Origin: Loktanella sp. M215
GTDB taxonomy: Bacteria > Pseudomonadota > Alphaproteobacteria > Rhodobacterales > Rhodobacteraceae
NCBI RefSeq assembly: GCF_021735925.1
Contig: NZ_WMEA01000001.1
Coordinates: forward strand, 3,750,001 to 3,814,000
Length of the DNA: 64,000 bases
Direction of reading: 5' to 3'
The notes under the pieces were generated by a model, which saw only the letters and a program-made list of their open reading frames with translations, searched no databases and was not told where the DNA came from. Positions 44,368-55,666 of the stretch are shown here, piece after piece. Position numbers and translations under genes: made by a program. Every line of letters starts with the position of its first letter. The stretch's first letter is position 1.

Positions 44368-45681
44368 TCAGCTGTGGTAAGCCGTTTCGCCGTGGGAGGA
44401 CAGGTCGAGACCGATACGCTCTTCTTCTTCCGTCACCCGCAGGCCGACGATCAGATCGACCAGCTTGTAAAGGATCAGGGACGCAATGCCGCACCAGACG
44501 ATGGTGATGACGACCGCTTCGATCTGGATAAAGGTCTGGCCGGTCAGCGAGTAATCCTCGCCGCCCGTGCCACCCAGACCGGGCGCGGTAAAGATGCCGG
44601 TGCCGACGGCGCCGATGATGCCACCGATGCCGTGGATGCCGAAGACGTCGAGGCTGTCGTCATAGCCCGCCTTGTTCTTGACCACCGCCACGAAGAAGTA
44701 GCAGACCGCCGAGGCGATGGCGCCCAGCACGATCGCACCCACCGGGCCGATGGTGCCGCAGGCCGGCGTCACGGCCACGAGGCCCGCGACCATACCCGAG
44801 GCCGCACCCAGCATGGATGCCTTGCCGCGGGTCATCCCCTCGATCGCGCACCAGGCCAGTATCGCGCCAGCCGTGGCGGTGAAGGTGTTGATCATCGCAA
44901 GCGTCGCGCCGCCGTTGGCTTCGAGGTTGGAGCCCGCGTTGAAGCCGAACCAGCCGACCCAGAGCATCGCCGCTCCGACCATCGTCAGCGTCATCGAATG
45001 CGGTGCCATGTTGTCCCGGCCCAGACCGACGCGCTTGCCGATCATGATGGACCCGCACAGCGCCGCGATACCTGCGTTGATGTGAACCACCGTGCCGCCG
45101 GCAAAGTCGATCGCACCCATCTGGAAGATCAGGCCGTTCGCATCCCAGACCATGTGGGCGATCGGGAAGTAGACGACCGTCACCCACAGCAGGACGAACA
45201 GCAGCAGCGCGCTGAACTTGATGCGTTCCGCAAAGGCGCCGACGATCAGCGCGGGCGTAATGGCCGCAAAGGTCATCTGGAACGCGATGAACAGGTATTC
45301 GGGGATCACGACGCCGTCGGTAAAGGTCGCCGCCATGCTGTCAGGTGTGACACCCGCCAGGAACAGTTTGCCCATGCCACCCCAATAGGCACCGGTGCCG
45401 CCGCCAAAGGCAAAGGAGTAGCCCCAGACGACCCAGATCACCATCACCATCGCGGTGATCAGCGTGCACTGCATCAGCACGGACAGCATGTTCTTGGACC
45501 GCACGAGGCCGCCGTAGAACAGCGCCAGACCCGGCACGATCATGAACAGCACCAGCACGGTCGCGGTCATCATCCAGGCGACGTCGCCCTTGTCCATCGT
45601 CTCGGCCGCAGCGTCCTGCGCCAGCGCCAGCGTCGGCAGCAGGGCCATGGCGCTGGCGGTAAGGAGTGTCTTCAGTTTCAT
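44368..45681 (-). CDS. amtB: AmtB-family ammonium transporter 1
   Basis: 437 aa. A signal-like start (about residues 1-21, LLPTLALAQ) and 11 membrane helices, as in AmtB. Family motifs VPGLALFYGGLVRSKNMLSVLMQ, ERIKFSALLLF, AGGTVVHINAGIAAL and the pore His pair region FDVFGIHGIGG (here LDVFGIHGIGGIIGA) are present. The ATG at 45681 follows glnK by 23 bp. It imports ammonium and is gated by the adjacent PII protein. Confidence 0.93.
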   Translation of the reverse strand: MKLKTLLTASAMALLPTLALAQDAAAETMDKGDVAWMMTATVLVLFMIVPGLALFYGGLVRSKNMLSVLMQCTLITAMVMVIWVVWGYSFAFGGGTGAYWGGMGKLFLAGVTPDSMAATFTDGVVIPEYLFIAFQMTFAAITPALIVGAFAERIKFSALLLFVLLWVTVVYFPIAHMVWDANGLIFQMGAIDFAGGTVVHINAGIAALCGSIMIGKRVGLGRDNMAPHSMTLTMVGAAMLWVGWFGFNAGSNLEANGGATLAMINTFTATAGAILAWCAIEGMTRGKASMLGAASGMVAGLVAVTPACGTIGPVGAIVLGAIASAVCYFFVAVVKNKAGYDDSLDVFGIHGIGGIIGAVGTGIFTAPGLGGTGGEDYSLTGQTFIQIEAVVITIVWCGIASLILYKLVDLIVGLRVTEEEERIGLDLSSHGETAYHS

Positions 45682-45704
45682 TCGTTTTGTCCCCTTTGCG
45701 CCGT

Positions 45705-46043
45705 TCACAGCGCGTCGTCGTTCGTCTCGCCGGTGCGGACGCGCAGCGCGCCCTCAACGTCGAGGGTGAAAATCTTGCCGTCGCCGATCTTGTCGGTCTT
45801 GGCGGTCTTGGCGATGGTCGCGACGACCTGCTCGGCCAGATCGTCCGACACGACGATCTCCAGCCGCAGCTTGGGGACGAAATTCACGACATATTCGGCC
45901 CCGCGATACACTTCCGTATGACCGGACTGGGCGCCGAAGCCCTTGATCTCAGAGACCATCATCCCGCGCACGCCCACCGCGGTCAGCGCCTCGCGCACCT
46001 CGTCGAGCTTGAACGGTTTGATCACGGCGATAATCAGCTTCAT
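45705..46043 (-). CDS. glnK: GlnK-type PII signal protein 1
   Basis: 112 aa, the standard PII length. T-loop GHTEVYRGAEY carries the uridylylated Tyr51; the B-loop KIGDGKIF and C-loop RVRTGE are intact. It binds ATP/ADP and 2-oxoglutarate and blocks AmtB when nitrogen is ample. It differs from the second copy at 47843-48181 by only some residues (Val/Ile and Arg/Lys-type changes). Confidence 0.95.
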   Translation of the reverse strand: MKLIIAVIKPFKLDEVREALTAVGVRGMMVSEIKGFGAQSGHTEVYRGAEYVVNFVPKLRLEIVVSDDLAEQVVATIAKTAKTDKIGDGKIFTLDVEGALRVRTGETNDDAL

Positions 46044-46394
46044 GGCAGACTCCCTTCGTCCGATGTTCCTGTCGGACAGAAACGGCCCCAAGGACGGGCA
46101 GAACAAGGGATTCGAACACGCAACTGCCGTGAATTGCAGCACATCACGGGTTCGCGTATTAATTTTAGGGCGATACGATTAAAAATATGGCTTTTTGCGA
46201 ACGATTCAGACATCGCCGTGCGTATCTCTGGGGCAGCATCCGACCCCGGACGGATGCTTACTCAACCACCCAGCCATCACCACCACGGCGGCTTTCAACG
46301 CAGACATGACCCGGCGCTCCGGCCTGTTCCGCCCTTTGCAACAGCTGAAGGACCCGCGAGACGTGAGCGTCGCACAGGGTCCGCAAACAAGAAT
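46044..46394. other. Intergenic region before glnK 1, with promoter and a palindrome
   Basis: About 350 bp without a credible gene. The AT-rich stretch at 46140-46195 probably holds the glnK 1 promoter. A perfect 8-bp-arm inverted repeat AGCATCCG...CGGATGCT (46235-46258) lies further upstream. No sigma-54 -24/-12 pair was clear. Confidence 0.45.
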
Positions 46395-46418
46395 GGCCCG
46401 GGCATCGCTGCCCGGGCC
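46395..46418 (-). terminator. Terminator after amt 2
   Basis: GGCCCGGGCA (46395-46404) and TGCCCGGGCC (46409-46418) form a perfect 10-bp stem with a four-base loop. On the minus strand it is followed by ATTCTTGTTTG, a weak U-rich tail. It lies 24 bp beyond the second transporter gene. Confidence 0.8.
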
Positions 46419-46441
46419 ACCGCAAGGGGTCTGAGGGAGGA

Positions 46442-47815
<1,374 letters not shown>

Positions 47816-47842
47816 ATCGGTCTGGTTCCCTTCCTGCGCGCC

Positions 47843-48181
47843 TTACAGCGCGTCGTCATTCAATTCGCCGGTGCGGACGCGCAGCGCGCCTTCGACGTCG
47901 AGGGTGAAGATCTTGCCGTCACCGATCTTGTCGGTCTTGGCGGTACTGGCGATCGTGCTGACAACCTGTTCGGCCATCGAATCCGGCACCACGATCTCCA
48001 GCTTGACCTTGGGGACGAAGTTCACGGCATATTCGGCACCGCGGTAGATTTCCGTATGACCCGACTGAGAGCCAAATCCCTTGATTTCGGACACCATCAT
48101 GCCGCGCACGCCGACCGAGGTCAGCGCCTCGCGGACCTCCTCCAGCTTGAACGGCTTGATCGTTGCAATAATCAGTTTCAC
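47843..48181 (-). CDS. glnK: GlnK-type PII signal protein 2
   Basis: 112 aa, all PII landmarks intact (Tyr51 in GHTEIYRGAEY, KIGDGKIF, RVRTGE). It is the first gene of a glnK-amt-glnK-amt array and nearly identical in length and sequence to copy 1, so the PII genes look much more recently related than the two transporters. A direct repeat with one-helical-turn spacing lies upstream. Confidence 0.95.
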   Translation of the reverse strand: MKLIIATIKPFKLEEVREALTSVGVRGMMVSEIKGFGSQSGHTEIYRGAEYAVNFVPKVKLEIVVPDSMAEQVVSTIASTAKTDKIGDGKIFTLDVEGALRVRTGELNDDAL

Positions 48182-48307
48182 GTCTGCTTCCCTTGTTCAC
48201 GGCACCCTGTCGCAGGTCCCGATGCTACGGATGCCTGACAAAAGGACGGCTGCAGCGCGGTCGCACAAGAAAAGCTGCCCCGTCACGCCCCCGTGAATCC
48301 GGCTAAG

Positions 48308-48326
48308 TTGCACAATTTTTGCACAA
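48308..48326 (-). promoter_or_regulatory. TTGCACAA direct repeat upstream of glnK 2
   Basis: Two copies of TTGCACAA (48308-48315 and 48319-48326), start points 11 bp apart, in an AT-rich region 127-145 bp upstream of glnK 2. The form is loosely like NtrC sites (TGCAC half-sites). It could serve glnK 2 or the divergent PBP gene. Confidence 0.45.
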
Positions 48327-48452
48327 ACAACGTCATGTGATTAAATTTTAGACTTCACGAAAAACCGAACGGCACAGCTTCAAGATCGCGGGACAAGCGG
48401 GCGCCCATTGGGTATGATCCGGAAAACACAAGAACGACGGACCGGGCAGCGC

Positions 48453-50585
48453 ATGGCGAAGAACAGCAAGACAGGCAAACCTCTGGTGGCGGACCGCCGC
48501 TACACCGAGACAGCCGAGACGCCGAAAAAAGCCGCCCCCAAGCGGCAGCCGCGCAAGCGGGCTGCGCGCAAACGCGGGCTTATCGGCTGGATTCTGCTGC
48601 CATTCACATGGGCACTTGGCCTGGCGCTGCGCGTGACGTGGAAACTGGGTCTGGCGGTCGCCGTGCTGATCGCCGCGGGTGTGCTTTATTTCGCGGCCCA
48701 GATGCCCCCGATCGCGCAACTTGTCGACGGCCGCACGCGCGGGTCCGTGACGCTGCTGGACCGCAACGGCGATGTCTTCGCCTGGCGCGGCGACCAGTTC
48801 GGCGGCATGGTGACATCCGAAGGCGTGTCGAAATACCTGCACGACGCCGTTGTCGCGACCGAAGACAAGCGCTTTTACAGCCACTTCGGCATCAGCCCGC
48901 GCGGCGTGGCCAGCGCCGTCAAGATCAACCTCAGCGAAGGGCGCGGGCCGCTGTCCGGCAACGGCGGGTCCACGATCACCCAGCAAACGGCGAAGCTGCT
49001 TTGCCTCGGCGTGCCTTATGACGCCGCCACATGGAAGACCGAACGCGCCTACGAGGACGACTGCCGCCGCACGACCCTGTGGCGCAAGATCAAGGAAGCC
49101 ATCTTCTCGATGGGGATGGAGGTCGCCTATACCAAGGACCAGATACTGACGATCTACCTGAACCGCGCCTATCTGGGCGCCGGCAGCCGCGGGTTCGAGG
49201 CCGCAGCACAACGCTATTTCGGCAAATCAGCGGCAGACGTCGACCCGGCCGAGGCCGCGATGCTGGCCGGCCTGCTGAAGGCGCCGTCCAGCTATGCGCC
49301 CACATCCAGCATGCAGCGGGCGGTGGACCGGGCCAATGTCGTGATCGGCCTGATGCAGGACCAGGGCTATATCACGGCCGAACAGGCGGACGATGCCCGC
49401 ACCCATCCCGCGCAGCTCAGCCAGGCGGCACAGGCACGGGCGGGCGGGTATTTCGCGGACTGGGTCATGGAACAGGGCCCCGACTTCTTTACGCAAGACA
49501 CGACAGAGGATGTGATCATCCAGACCACCCTCGATCAGCGCATCCAGACCGCGACGGAAACCGCCCTGCTGTCGATCTTCGATACCAAGCTGAAGCCGTC
49601 GTCCAAGGCGCAGGCCGCCGTCATCGTGATGAGCGCCGATGGCGCCGTGCGCGGCATGGTGGGCGGGCGCGACGTGCGCGCCTCGGGGGCGTTCAACCGC
49701 GCCACGCAAGCCCGCCGGCAGCCGGGATCGGCCTTCAAGCCGTTCATCTATGCCACGGCGCTGGATCTTGGGTTCAGCCCCAACGACATGATCGACGACC
49801 AGCCGCTGACGATCAACGTCCCCGGCTCCGGCCCTTGGCGGCCTGACAACTATGACCACAAATTCAAGGGTCCGATCACCCTGACAGAGGCGCTGTACGA
49901 ATCGCGCAACATCCCCGCCATCGTCCTGTCAGAGGAGGTCGGCCGGGAGCTGGTCCGCACCGTCGCCCAGAAATTCGGCATCGCCAGCGATCTGGCGGCC
50001 GGTCCGGCCCTGGCCCTCGGCGTGTCGGAAAGCACCCTGATCGAGATGACGGGCGCCTACGCGGGCATCCTGAACGGCGGCTCTGCGGTCGAACCTTACG
50101 GTCTAATCGACCTGCGGCTCAAAGGCGACGATTCGCCCCTGATGGACAACATGGGCACCGGCCTGCAGGAACGCGTGATCCAGCAAAAGGCGGCGCGGGA
50201 ACTCACCTACATGATGAGCCAGGTCGTGTCTCGCGGTACCGGCACACGGGCGCAGATTCCCGGCTGGGAACTGGCGGGCAAGTCGGGGACCACGAACTCT
50301 TCTCGGGATGCCTGGTTCATCGGGTTCAACGCCGATTATGTCGTGGGTGTCTGGATGGGCTACGACGACAACAGCCCGATGACCGGTGTGACCGGGGGCG
50401 GATTGCCAGCGGAAATCTGGCAGGCTACGATGTCACGCGTCGTGGCGGGCGAGGTGCCAAAGCCCCTGCCGATGGACCAACCCGGCCCCAGCAGCCGCGG
50501 TGGCATGCTGGCCGACAGCGGGATCGAGGCGGATGGCCAGATCCTGGATGTGCTGAACAACATCCTCAACGGTCTGGGCAACTGA
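48453..50585 (+). CDS. Class A penicillin-binding protein (PBP1A type)
   Basis: 710 aa from the ATG at 48453; an earlier ATG at 48414 overlaps a good -10 box (TATGAT, 48413-48418). A basic N-terminal tail (about residues 20-50) precedes one membrane helix (about 65-85). The glycosyltransferase-51 domain has its catalytic Glu137 in VATEDKRFYSHFG, and GNGGSTITQQTAKLL follows. The transpeptidase domain has Ser426 in GSAFK and Lys610 in KSGTTN. It polymerises and cross-links peptidoglycan at the inner membrane. Confidence 0.92.
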   Translation: MAKNSKTGKPLVADRRYTETAETPKKAAPKRQPRKRAARKRGLIGWILLPFTWALGLALRVTWKLGLAVAVLIAAGVLYFAAQMPPIAQLVDGRTRGSVTLLDRNGDVFAWRGDQFGGMVTSEGVSKYLHDAVVATEDKRFYSHFGISPRGVASAVKINLSEGRGPLSGNGGSTITQQTAKLLCLGVPYDAATWKTERAYEDDCRRTTLWRKIKEAIFSMGMEVAYTKDQILTIYLNRAYLGAGSRGFEAAAQRYFGKSAADVDPAEAAMLAGLLKAPSSYAPTSSMQRAVDRANVVIGLMQDQGYITAEQADDARTHPAQLSQAAQARAGGYFADWVMEQGPDFFTQDTTEDVIIQTTLDQRIQTATETALLSIFDTKLKPSSKAQAAVIVMSADGAVRGMVGGRDVRASGAFNRATQARRQPGSAFKPFIYATALDLGFSPNDMIDDQPLTINVPGSGPWRPDNYDHKFKGPITLTEALYESRNIPAIVLSEEVGRELVRTVAQKFGIASDLAAGPALALGVSESTLIEMTGAYAGILNGGSAVEPYGLIDLRLKGDDSPLMDNMGTGLQERVIQQKAARELTYMMSQVVSRGTGTRAQIPGWELAGKSGTTNSSRDAWFIGFNADYVVGVWMGYDDNSPMTGVTGGGLPAEIWQATMSRVVAGEVPKPLPMDQPGPSSRGGMLADSGIEADGQILDVLNNILNGLGN

Positions 50586-50592
50586 CGCGGAA

Positions 50593-51072
50593 TCAGTCGG
50601 CGGCAGCGGGTTCCGCCGAGGCCGGTGACGGGGCGGCTGCGGGCGCCACGTCAGCGATATCAGGCAAGCCGTCCTCCGCCACCGCATCCGCCACTGGCCC
50701 GGGGGCAGCGGGCGCACCCGGCTCCGGGCAGCGATCGTAGACGAAGGCATAGCCGTCCCAGACCATGATGATCCCGTCGCCCTGGGCCTTGTTCATCAGC
50801 ATCGCGCGCTCGCTGAAGCTCTGGTCATCGCCGCTGCACTGCATGGTGTACAGCAGCGCATCCATGTCCAGGACATTGACCGGGTTGGTCATCCGGCAAC
50901 TGACCTCGACCCCGTAAAAGATCCCTTCCGCAATCTTGACCGATCCGCCGTCGATCCCGACGAGGGCGCATTCGGAATTGGCCGCCTGCTTGTAGGTCCC
51001 GTCATAGGGGCCGGCCTGCGCTGACGTGGCCAGCAGGGCCAGCGTCAGGGCCAGATGAAATCCTGCGGTCAT
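50593..51072 (-). CDS. Exported protein of unknown function
   Basis: 159 aa from an ATG at 51072 with GGGAGG nine bases upstream. A signal peptide (residues 1-20, LLATSAQAG) is followed by a short domain with three Cys (NSECALVG, VSCRMTN, QCSGDDQ) and a C-terminal Pro/Ala-rich tail. It resembles small periplasmic proteins common in Rhodobacteraceae beside cell-wall genes, but I do not recognise a named family. It is convergent with the PBP gene, stops 7 bp apart. Confidence 0.7.
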   Translation of the reverse strand: MTAGFHLALTLALLATSAQAGPYDGTYKQAANSECALVGIDGGSVKIAEGIFYGVEVSCRMTNPVNVLDMDALLYTMQCSGDDQSFSERAMLMNKAQGDGIIMVWDGYAFVYDRCPEPGAPAAPGPVADAVAEDGLPDIADVAPAAAPSPASAEPAAAD

Positions 51073-51312
51073 GCTCCGTGGCCTCCCTGCCATTCACACC
51101 CCGGTGATGCTACAACCCGAATGTGGCGCTGTCACGGCGGTTGCCGTAAGGCCTTTCGCAACGAATTTGCCTCAAAACGGTCTTTGCGACGACACGCTGT
51201 CGCCGCGGGCTACCAAAAGGGTGTAACACGGGCCGGGTGGCTGGATAGCGCGGACCGAATCCTTGCACGCGCAGGACCGGCCGCACGATCCGCAATATGG
51301 GGAAAGACGGCG

Positions 51313-53058
51313 ATGCGCAGTAGCGATCAGGCGGTAAAGCGGGGAGCGGCAGAGCTTGCGGCAGTGCGGCGCGAGGGGCGGGCGCTGTATTGGGCGGTCG
51401 CGGTGTTCAGCTTTTTCGTGAACCTGCTGATGCTGACCGGGCCGCTTTACATGCTCAACGTCTATGACCGGGTGCTGGGGTCGCGCAGTCTGGAAACACT
51501 GATCGCGCTCAGCGTGCTGGTGGCGTTCCTTTACGGCATGATGGGTATCCTCGACTACGTCCGGGGTCGCGTCATGGGGCGCCTCGGCGCGCGGTTTCAG
51601 GCGCGTCTTGACCGGCGCGTCTTTGCCGCGACCCTGCACGCCCAGACCCTGAACCGTGTCCCGCAAGAAGCCCGCACGGGCCTGCGCGACCTTGAGGCCG
51701 TGCAGCGCCTGATCACATCGCCCGCGCTAATGGCGGTCTTCGATCTGCCCTTCATCCCGCTGTTTTTTGCGGGCATTTTCGTCTTTCACATGGATCTAGG
51801 TCTGCTGGCGCTGGTCGGCGGCGCGGTCCTGATCGTAGTCGCCTTGGCCAACCAGATCACCACCCGAAAACCGCTTGAGGCCGCGAATGCCGCCTCTTTC
51901 CAATCCGAAGCACTGGGGGCGCAGATACGCGGCGAAAGCGAGATGGTCCATGCGCTTGGCATGCGCACCGCGGCCTTCGACCGCTGGCAAATCGCGCGTG
52001 GCGCTTCTCTGGATGCGACCATCGGTGCCTCGGATTCCGCAGGCACCTTCACCGCGATGACCCGCACCTTTCGCCTGTTCCTGCAGTCGGCCATGCTGGG
52101 CCTCGGCGCGCTGCTGGTGCTGCGCGGCGAGATGACGGCGGGCGCGATGATCGCAGGCTCGATCCTGATGGGCCGGGCGCTGGCCCCGATCGAGATGATC
52201 GTGGGCCAGTGGGCCGTGTTCCAGAAAGGCCGTGAAGGCTGGCAGCGCCTGTCCGTCCTGCTGGGCTCTGTCCCGGAGGAAGAGGTGCGCACCGCCCTGC
52301 CCGCCCCCCGCGCGATCCTGAGCGCCGAAAGCGTGACCGTCGTACCGCCGGGCGAGCAGCAGGCCAGCCTGCGCATGATCAGCTTTGCGGTGCATCCCGG
52401 ACAGGCCGTGGGCGTGATCGGCACCTCCGGCGCCGGCAAGTCGACGCTGGCGCGCGCCCTCACGGGCGTCTGGCGGCCCGCGGGCGGCAAGATCCGCCTC
52501 GATGGCGCGGCGCTGGACCAGTATGACGCCGACACGCTGGGCAAGCACATCGGCTATCTGCCGCAGCGGGTGCAGCTGTTCGACGGCACGATCAAGGAAA
52601 ACATCGCCCGCATGTCGATGACCCCCGACGATGCCGCCGTGGTGCGCGCGGCACAAAAGGCCGCCGCCCACGACATGATCCTGCGCCTGCCCGACGGCTA
52701 CGACACCCGCGTCACCGCCAACGGCGGGCGGCTGTCGGGTGGCCAGATCCAGCGGGTGGGCCTCGCGCGCGCCATGTACGGCGATCCGGTGATACTGGTG
52801 CTGGACGAGCCCAACAGCAACCTCGACAACGACGGATCGACCGCCCTGAACGACGCGATCCGCGTGGCCAAATCCGAAGGCAAGGCGGTCTTCATCATGG
52901 CGCACCGCCCGGCCGCGATCCAGGAATGCGACCTGCTGCTGGTGATCGAGAATGGTACGCTGCGGGCCTTCGGCCCCAAGGACGAGGTGATGAAGAAGGT
53001 GCTGAGCAACGCGCAGACGATCACGCAGGCGACCGGCCAGCTGGCGGGCGTGCAATGA
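51313..53058 (+). CDS. Type I secretion ABC transporter ATPase (PrtD-like)
   Basis: 581 aa. Six membrane helices in the first 300 residues ([24 protein letters not shown] is a strong family motif), then an ATPase domain with Walker [10 protein letters not shown], signature RLSGGQIQR and Walker [14 protein letters not shown]. PrtD-type transporters export RTX proteases, lipases and S-layer-like proteins. The ATG at 51313 has GGAAAG upstream. It overlaps the adaptor gene by ATGA. No substrate gene or TolC is adjacent. Confidence 0.92.
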   Translation: MRSSDQAVKRGAAELAAVRREGRALYWAVAVFSFFVNLLMLTGPLYMLNVYDRVLGSRSLETLIALSVLVAFLYGMMGILDYVRGRVMGRLGARFQARLDRRVFAATLHAQTLNRVPQEARTGLRDLEAVQRLITSPALMAVFDLPFIPLFFAGIFVFHMDLGLLALVGGAVLIVVALANQITTRKPLEAANAASFQSEALGAQIRGESEMVHALGMRTAAFDRWQIARGASLDATIGASDSAGTFTAMTRTFRLFLQSAMLGLGALLVLRGEMTAGAMIAGSILMGRALAPIEMIVGQWAVFQKGREGWQRLSVLLGSVPEEEVRTALPAPRAILSAESVTVVPPGEQQASLRMISFAVHPGQAVGVIGTSGAGKSTLARALTGVWRPAGGKIRLDGAALDQYDADTLGKHIGYLPQRVQLFDGTIKENIARMSMTPDDAAVVRAAQKAAAHDMILRLPDGYDTRVTANGGRLSGGQIQRVGLARAMYGDPVILVLDEPNSNLDNDGSTALNDAIRVAKSEGKAVFIMAHRPAAIQECDLLLVIENGTLRAFGPKDEVMKKVLSNAQTITQATGQLAGVQ

Positions 53059-54359
53059 CCGCGCCCCATGTCCCCAGCCGCTGGTCGGCCACGAAACCGT
53101 TGCTGACCGGCACCCTCGCCGTAGCCTTGCTGGTCGGCGGTTTCGGCACCTGGGCGGTCTTCGCCAACCTGACCGGCGCCGTCATCACCCACGGCCAGAT
53201 CGAGGTCGACCGCAACCGCCAGGTGATCCAGCACCCGGACGGCGGGGTGGTCGAGGAGATCGTCGTCGACGAGGGCGAGACCGTCGCCGCTGGTGATCTG
53301 CTGATCCGGCTGGATTCGTCCAACCTCGCCAGCGAACTGGCCGTGGTCGAAGGCCAGCTGTTCGAGATCCTCGCCCGCCGCGCCCGGCTGGAGGCCGAGC
53401 GTGACGGCCTGCCCAACCTGGATTTCGACCCCCTTCTGCTGGAGGGCAAAGACGAGGCCGGCGACCTGATGTCCGGCCAGCAGCGCCTGTTTGAGGCGCG
53501 GCTCGACAGCCTACTGCAGGCGACAGACCAGCTGAAACAGCAGGAAATGCAGATCGCGAGCCAGATCGACGGCATCACGGCGCAGCAGACCGCCCTGACC
53601 GAACAGACCGCCCTGATCGACGAGGAACTGGCCGACCAGCAGACCCTTCTGGATCGCGGCCTCGCGCAGGCCAGCCGGGTGCTGGCCCTGAAGCGCGAAG
53701 CGTCCAACATGCGCGGCCGCGTCGGTGAGTTGACTGCGCAGGCCGCACAGGCGGCCGAACGCCGCACCGAGATCGAGATCCAGATCCTCGGCCTGACCAG
53801 CACGCGCCGCGAAGAGGCGATCACCCGCCTGCGCGACCTGCAGTACAACGAACTGGAGCTGACCGAACGCCGCCGCACCCTGCGCCAGCAACTCGACCGG
53901 CTGGACATCCGCGCGCCGGTCTCGGGCGTGGTCTACGGCCTGACGGTCTATGCCCCCCGCTCCGTGGTGCGCGCGGCAGAGCCGCTGCTGTATCTCGTGC
54001 CGCAGGACCGTCCGCTGGTGATCGCGACACAGGTGCAGGTCACGGACATCGACCAGATCCACCTCGGCCAGGACGTGATCCTGCGTCTGTCGGCCTTCGA
54101 CCAGCGCCGCACGCCGGAGTTGACCGGCCACGTCACGCAGGTCAGCGCGGATGCGTTCAAGAACGAACAGAACGGGTTGTCCTTCTACCGCGCAGAGGTC
54201 CGCATGGACGACGGCGAGATCGAAAAGCTTCCCACCGGCATGACCCTGATCCCCGGCATGCCGGTCGAGGCCTACGTCCGCACCGCCGACCGCACCCCCA
54301 TGGACTACTTCCTCAAACCCGTCGCAGACTACTTCGCAAAGGCGTTCCGCGAAAGCTAG
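53055..54359 (+). CDS. Type I secretion membrane fusion protein (PrtE/HlyD-like)
   Basis: 434 aa. One membrane helix (about residues 16-36), then the lipoyl half-motif [27 protein letters not shown], a long coiled coil (about residues 95-290), and the closing [23 protein letters not shown]. It joins the PrtD-like ATPase to an outer-membrane TolC-type channel encoded elsewhere. The start at 53055 overlaps the ATPase stop. Confidence 0.92.
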   Translation: MTAPHVPSRWSATKPLLTGTLAVALLVGGFGTWAVFANLTGAVITHGQIEVDRNRQVIQHPDGGVVEEIVVDEGETVAAGDLLIRLDSSNLASELAVVEGQLFEILARRARLEAERDGLPNLDFDPLLLEGKDEAGDLMSGQQRLFEARLDSLLQATDQLKQQEMQIASQIDGITAQQTALTEQTALIDEELADQQTLLDRGLAQASRVLALKREASNMRGRVGELTAQAAQAAERRTEIEIQILGLTSTRREEAITRLRDLQYNELELTERRRTLRQQLDRLDIRAPVSGVVYGLTVYAPRSVVRAAEPLLYLVPQDRPLVIATQVQVTDIDQIHLGQDVILRLSAFDQRRTPELTGHVTQVSADAFKNEQNGLSFYRAEVRMDDGEIEKLPTGMTLIPGMPVEAYVRTADRTPMDYFLKPVADYFAKAFRES

Positions 54360-54421
54360 ATGGACGCGCCACCCGCCCCGGCATAGGGTGGCCGCGACAG
54401 CGCAAGCGGAGGCCTGAGCCC

Positions 54422-54883
54422 ATGAGCACGATCGAAACGACCCTGACGGATATGGGCATCACCCTGCCCGACGCCCCCGCCCCGGCGGCCAACTATGTGC
54501 CTTTCGTGCAGTCTGGCCATCAGGTCTGGGTGTCCGGCCAGATCAGCCAGGGGCCTGACGGTCTGATGATCGGCAAGCTGGGTGACGGGGTCGATATCGA
54601 AACCGGCGCGGCCGCCGCCAAGGCCTGCGCGATCAGCCTGCTGGCGCAGTTGAAAAAGGCCTGCGACGGCGATCTTGACCGCCTCGTGCGCGTCGTGAAA
54701 CTGGTCGGTATGGTCAACAGCACGCCCGACTTCACCGACCAGCCACGCGTCATCAACGGCGCCTCCGATTTCCTCGTCGCAGCCCTTGGCGATAAGGGGC
54801 GCCACGCCCGGTCCGCCGTGGGTGTCGCCAGCCTGCCGATGGGCGTCATGGTCGAAATCGAAGCCGTGTTCGAGATCGCGTGA
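54422..54883 (+). CDS. RidA-family enamine/imine deaminase
   Basis: 153 aa of the YjgF/RidA family, close to the subgroup of about 150 residues. Motifs GQISQGPDGLMIGKLG, AAKACAISLLAQLKKA and GRHARSAVGVASLPMGVMVEIEAVFEI give the trimer pocket, with Arg in HARSAVG as the likely carboxylate ligand. It clears reactive enamines formed by PLP enzymes. Its stop overlaps the next start. Confidence 0.88.
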   Translation: MSTIETTLTDMGITLPDAPAPAANYVPFVQSGHQVWVSGQISQGPDGLMIGKLGDGVDIETGAAAAKACAISLLAQLKKACDGDLDRLVRVVKLVGMVNSTPDFTDQPRVINGASDFLVAALGDKGRHARSAVGVASLPMGVMVEIEAVFEIA

Positions 54884-55635
54884 TGCTGCCGAAATCCTTC
54901 GTCACGCGTCCCATCGCGCACCGCGCCTTTCACGACAAGGCGCACGGCCGGGTCGAGAACAGTATCAGCTCGATCAAGTCTGCGATCGAGCACGGCTACG
55001 GGATCGAGATCGACCTGCAACTGGCCAGCGATGGCGTGCCGATGGTGTTTCACGACTACGACCTGCGCCGTCTGACCATCGAACAGGGGCCCCTGGCCGG
55101 ACGGTCGTCGGCGCAACTGGCGCAGATCCCGCTGATGGGCGACAGCACCACCATCCCCTCGCTGGCGGATGTGCTGAAACTCGTCGCCGGTCGCGTCCCC
55201 CTGCTGATCGAGATCAAGGATCAGGACGGCGCGCTTGGCCCCGATACCGGCCCGCTAGGCAAGGCTGTCGCCGCCGTGCTGGAACCCTACAAGGGGCCGG
55301 TCGCCGTCATGTCCTTCAACCCCCATGCGGTGGCCGAAATGGCGCGCCTGCTGCCGGACGTGCCGCGCGGTCTGACGACCGGGTCGTTCAATCCGCAGGA
55401 TTGGCCCACGGTCCCGCAGCCCACGCTGGAACGCCTGCGCGACATTCCAGATTACGGCCATGTCGGCGCCAGCTTCATCAGCCATTATCACAAGGAACTG
55501 GATCAACCGCGCGTGACAGAGCTGAACGAGCAGCACGGCGCCGCGATCCTGTGCTGGACGATCCGCTCGAAAGAAGAGGCGCAGGCCGCCCGTCAATACG
55601 CCGACAACATCACGTTCGAGGGATATGCCGCTTGA
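54883..55635 (+). CDS. Glycerophosphodiester phosphodiesterase
   Basis: 250 aa, TIM-barrel GDPD family. IAHRAFHDK carries the catalytic His, ENSISS and EIDLQLASDGVPMVFHDYDL the metal ligands and second catalytic His. It hydrolyses glycerophosphodiesters to glycerol-3-phosphate, or an alternative diester. An in-frame GTG at 54880 is possible; both overlap the RidA stop. No signal peptide, so cytoplasmic. Confidence 0.88.
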   Translation: MLPKSFVTRPIAHRAFHDKAHGRVENSISSIKSAIEHGYGIEIDLQLASDGVPMVFHDYDLRRLTIEQGPLAGRSSAQLAQIPLMGDSTTIPSLADVLKLVAGRVPLLIEIKDQDGALGPDTGPLGKAVAAVLEPYKGPVAVMSFNPHAVAEMARLLPDVPRGLTTGSFNPQDWPTVPQPTLERLRDIPDYGHVGASFISHYHKELDQPRVTELNEQHGAAILCWTIRSKEEAQAARQYADNITFEGYAA

Positions 55636-55666
55636 CGCCGCAGGCATTGCGACCACGTTACGCCCC

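Noticed and set aside
44350..45921. 523-codon open frame on the plus strand opposite amtB
   Set aside because: Same shadow effect; the product is rich in His, Arg, Asp and Gln with no domain, while the minus strand encodes a clear AmtB.
48408..48452. Upstream in-frame starts (TTG 48408, ATG 48414) for the PBP gene
   Set aside because: ATG 48414 lies within a good -10 promoter box and the added residues have no membrane or domain sense; ATG 48453 gives a normal basic tail.
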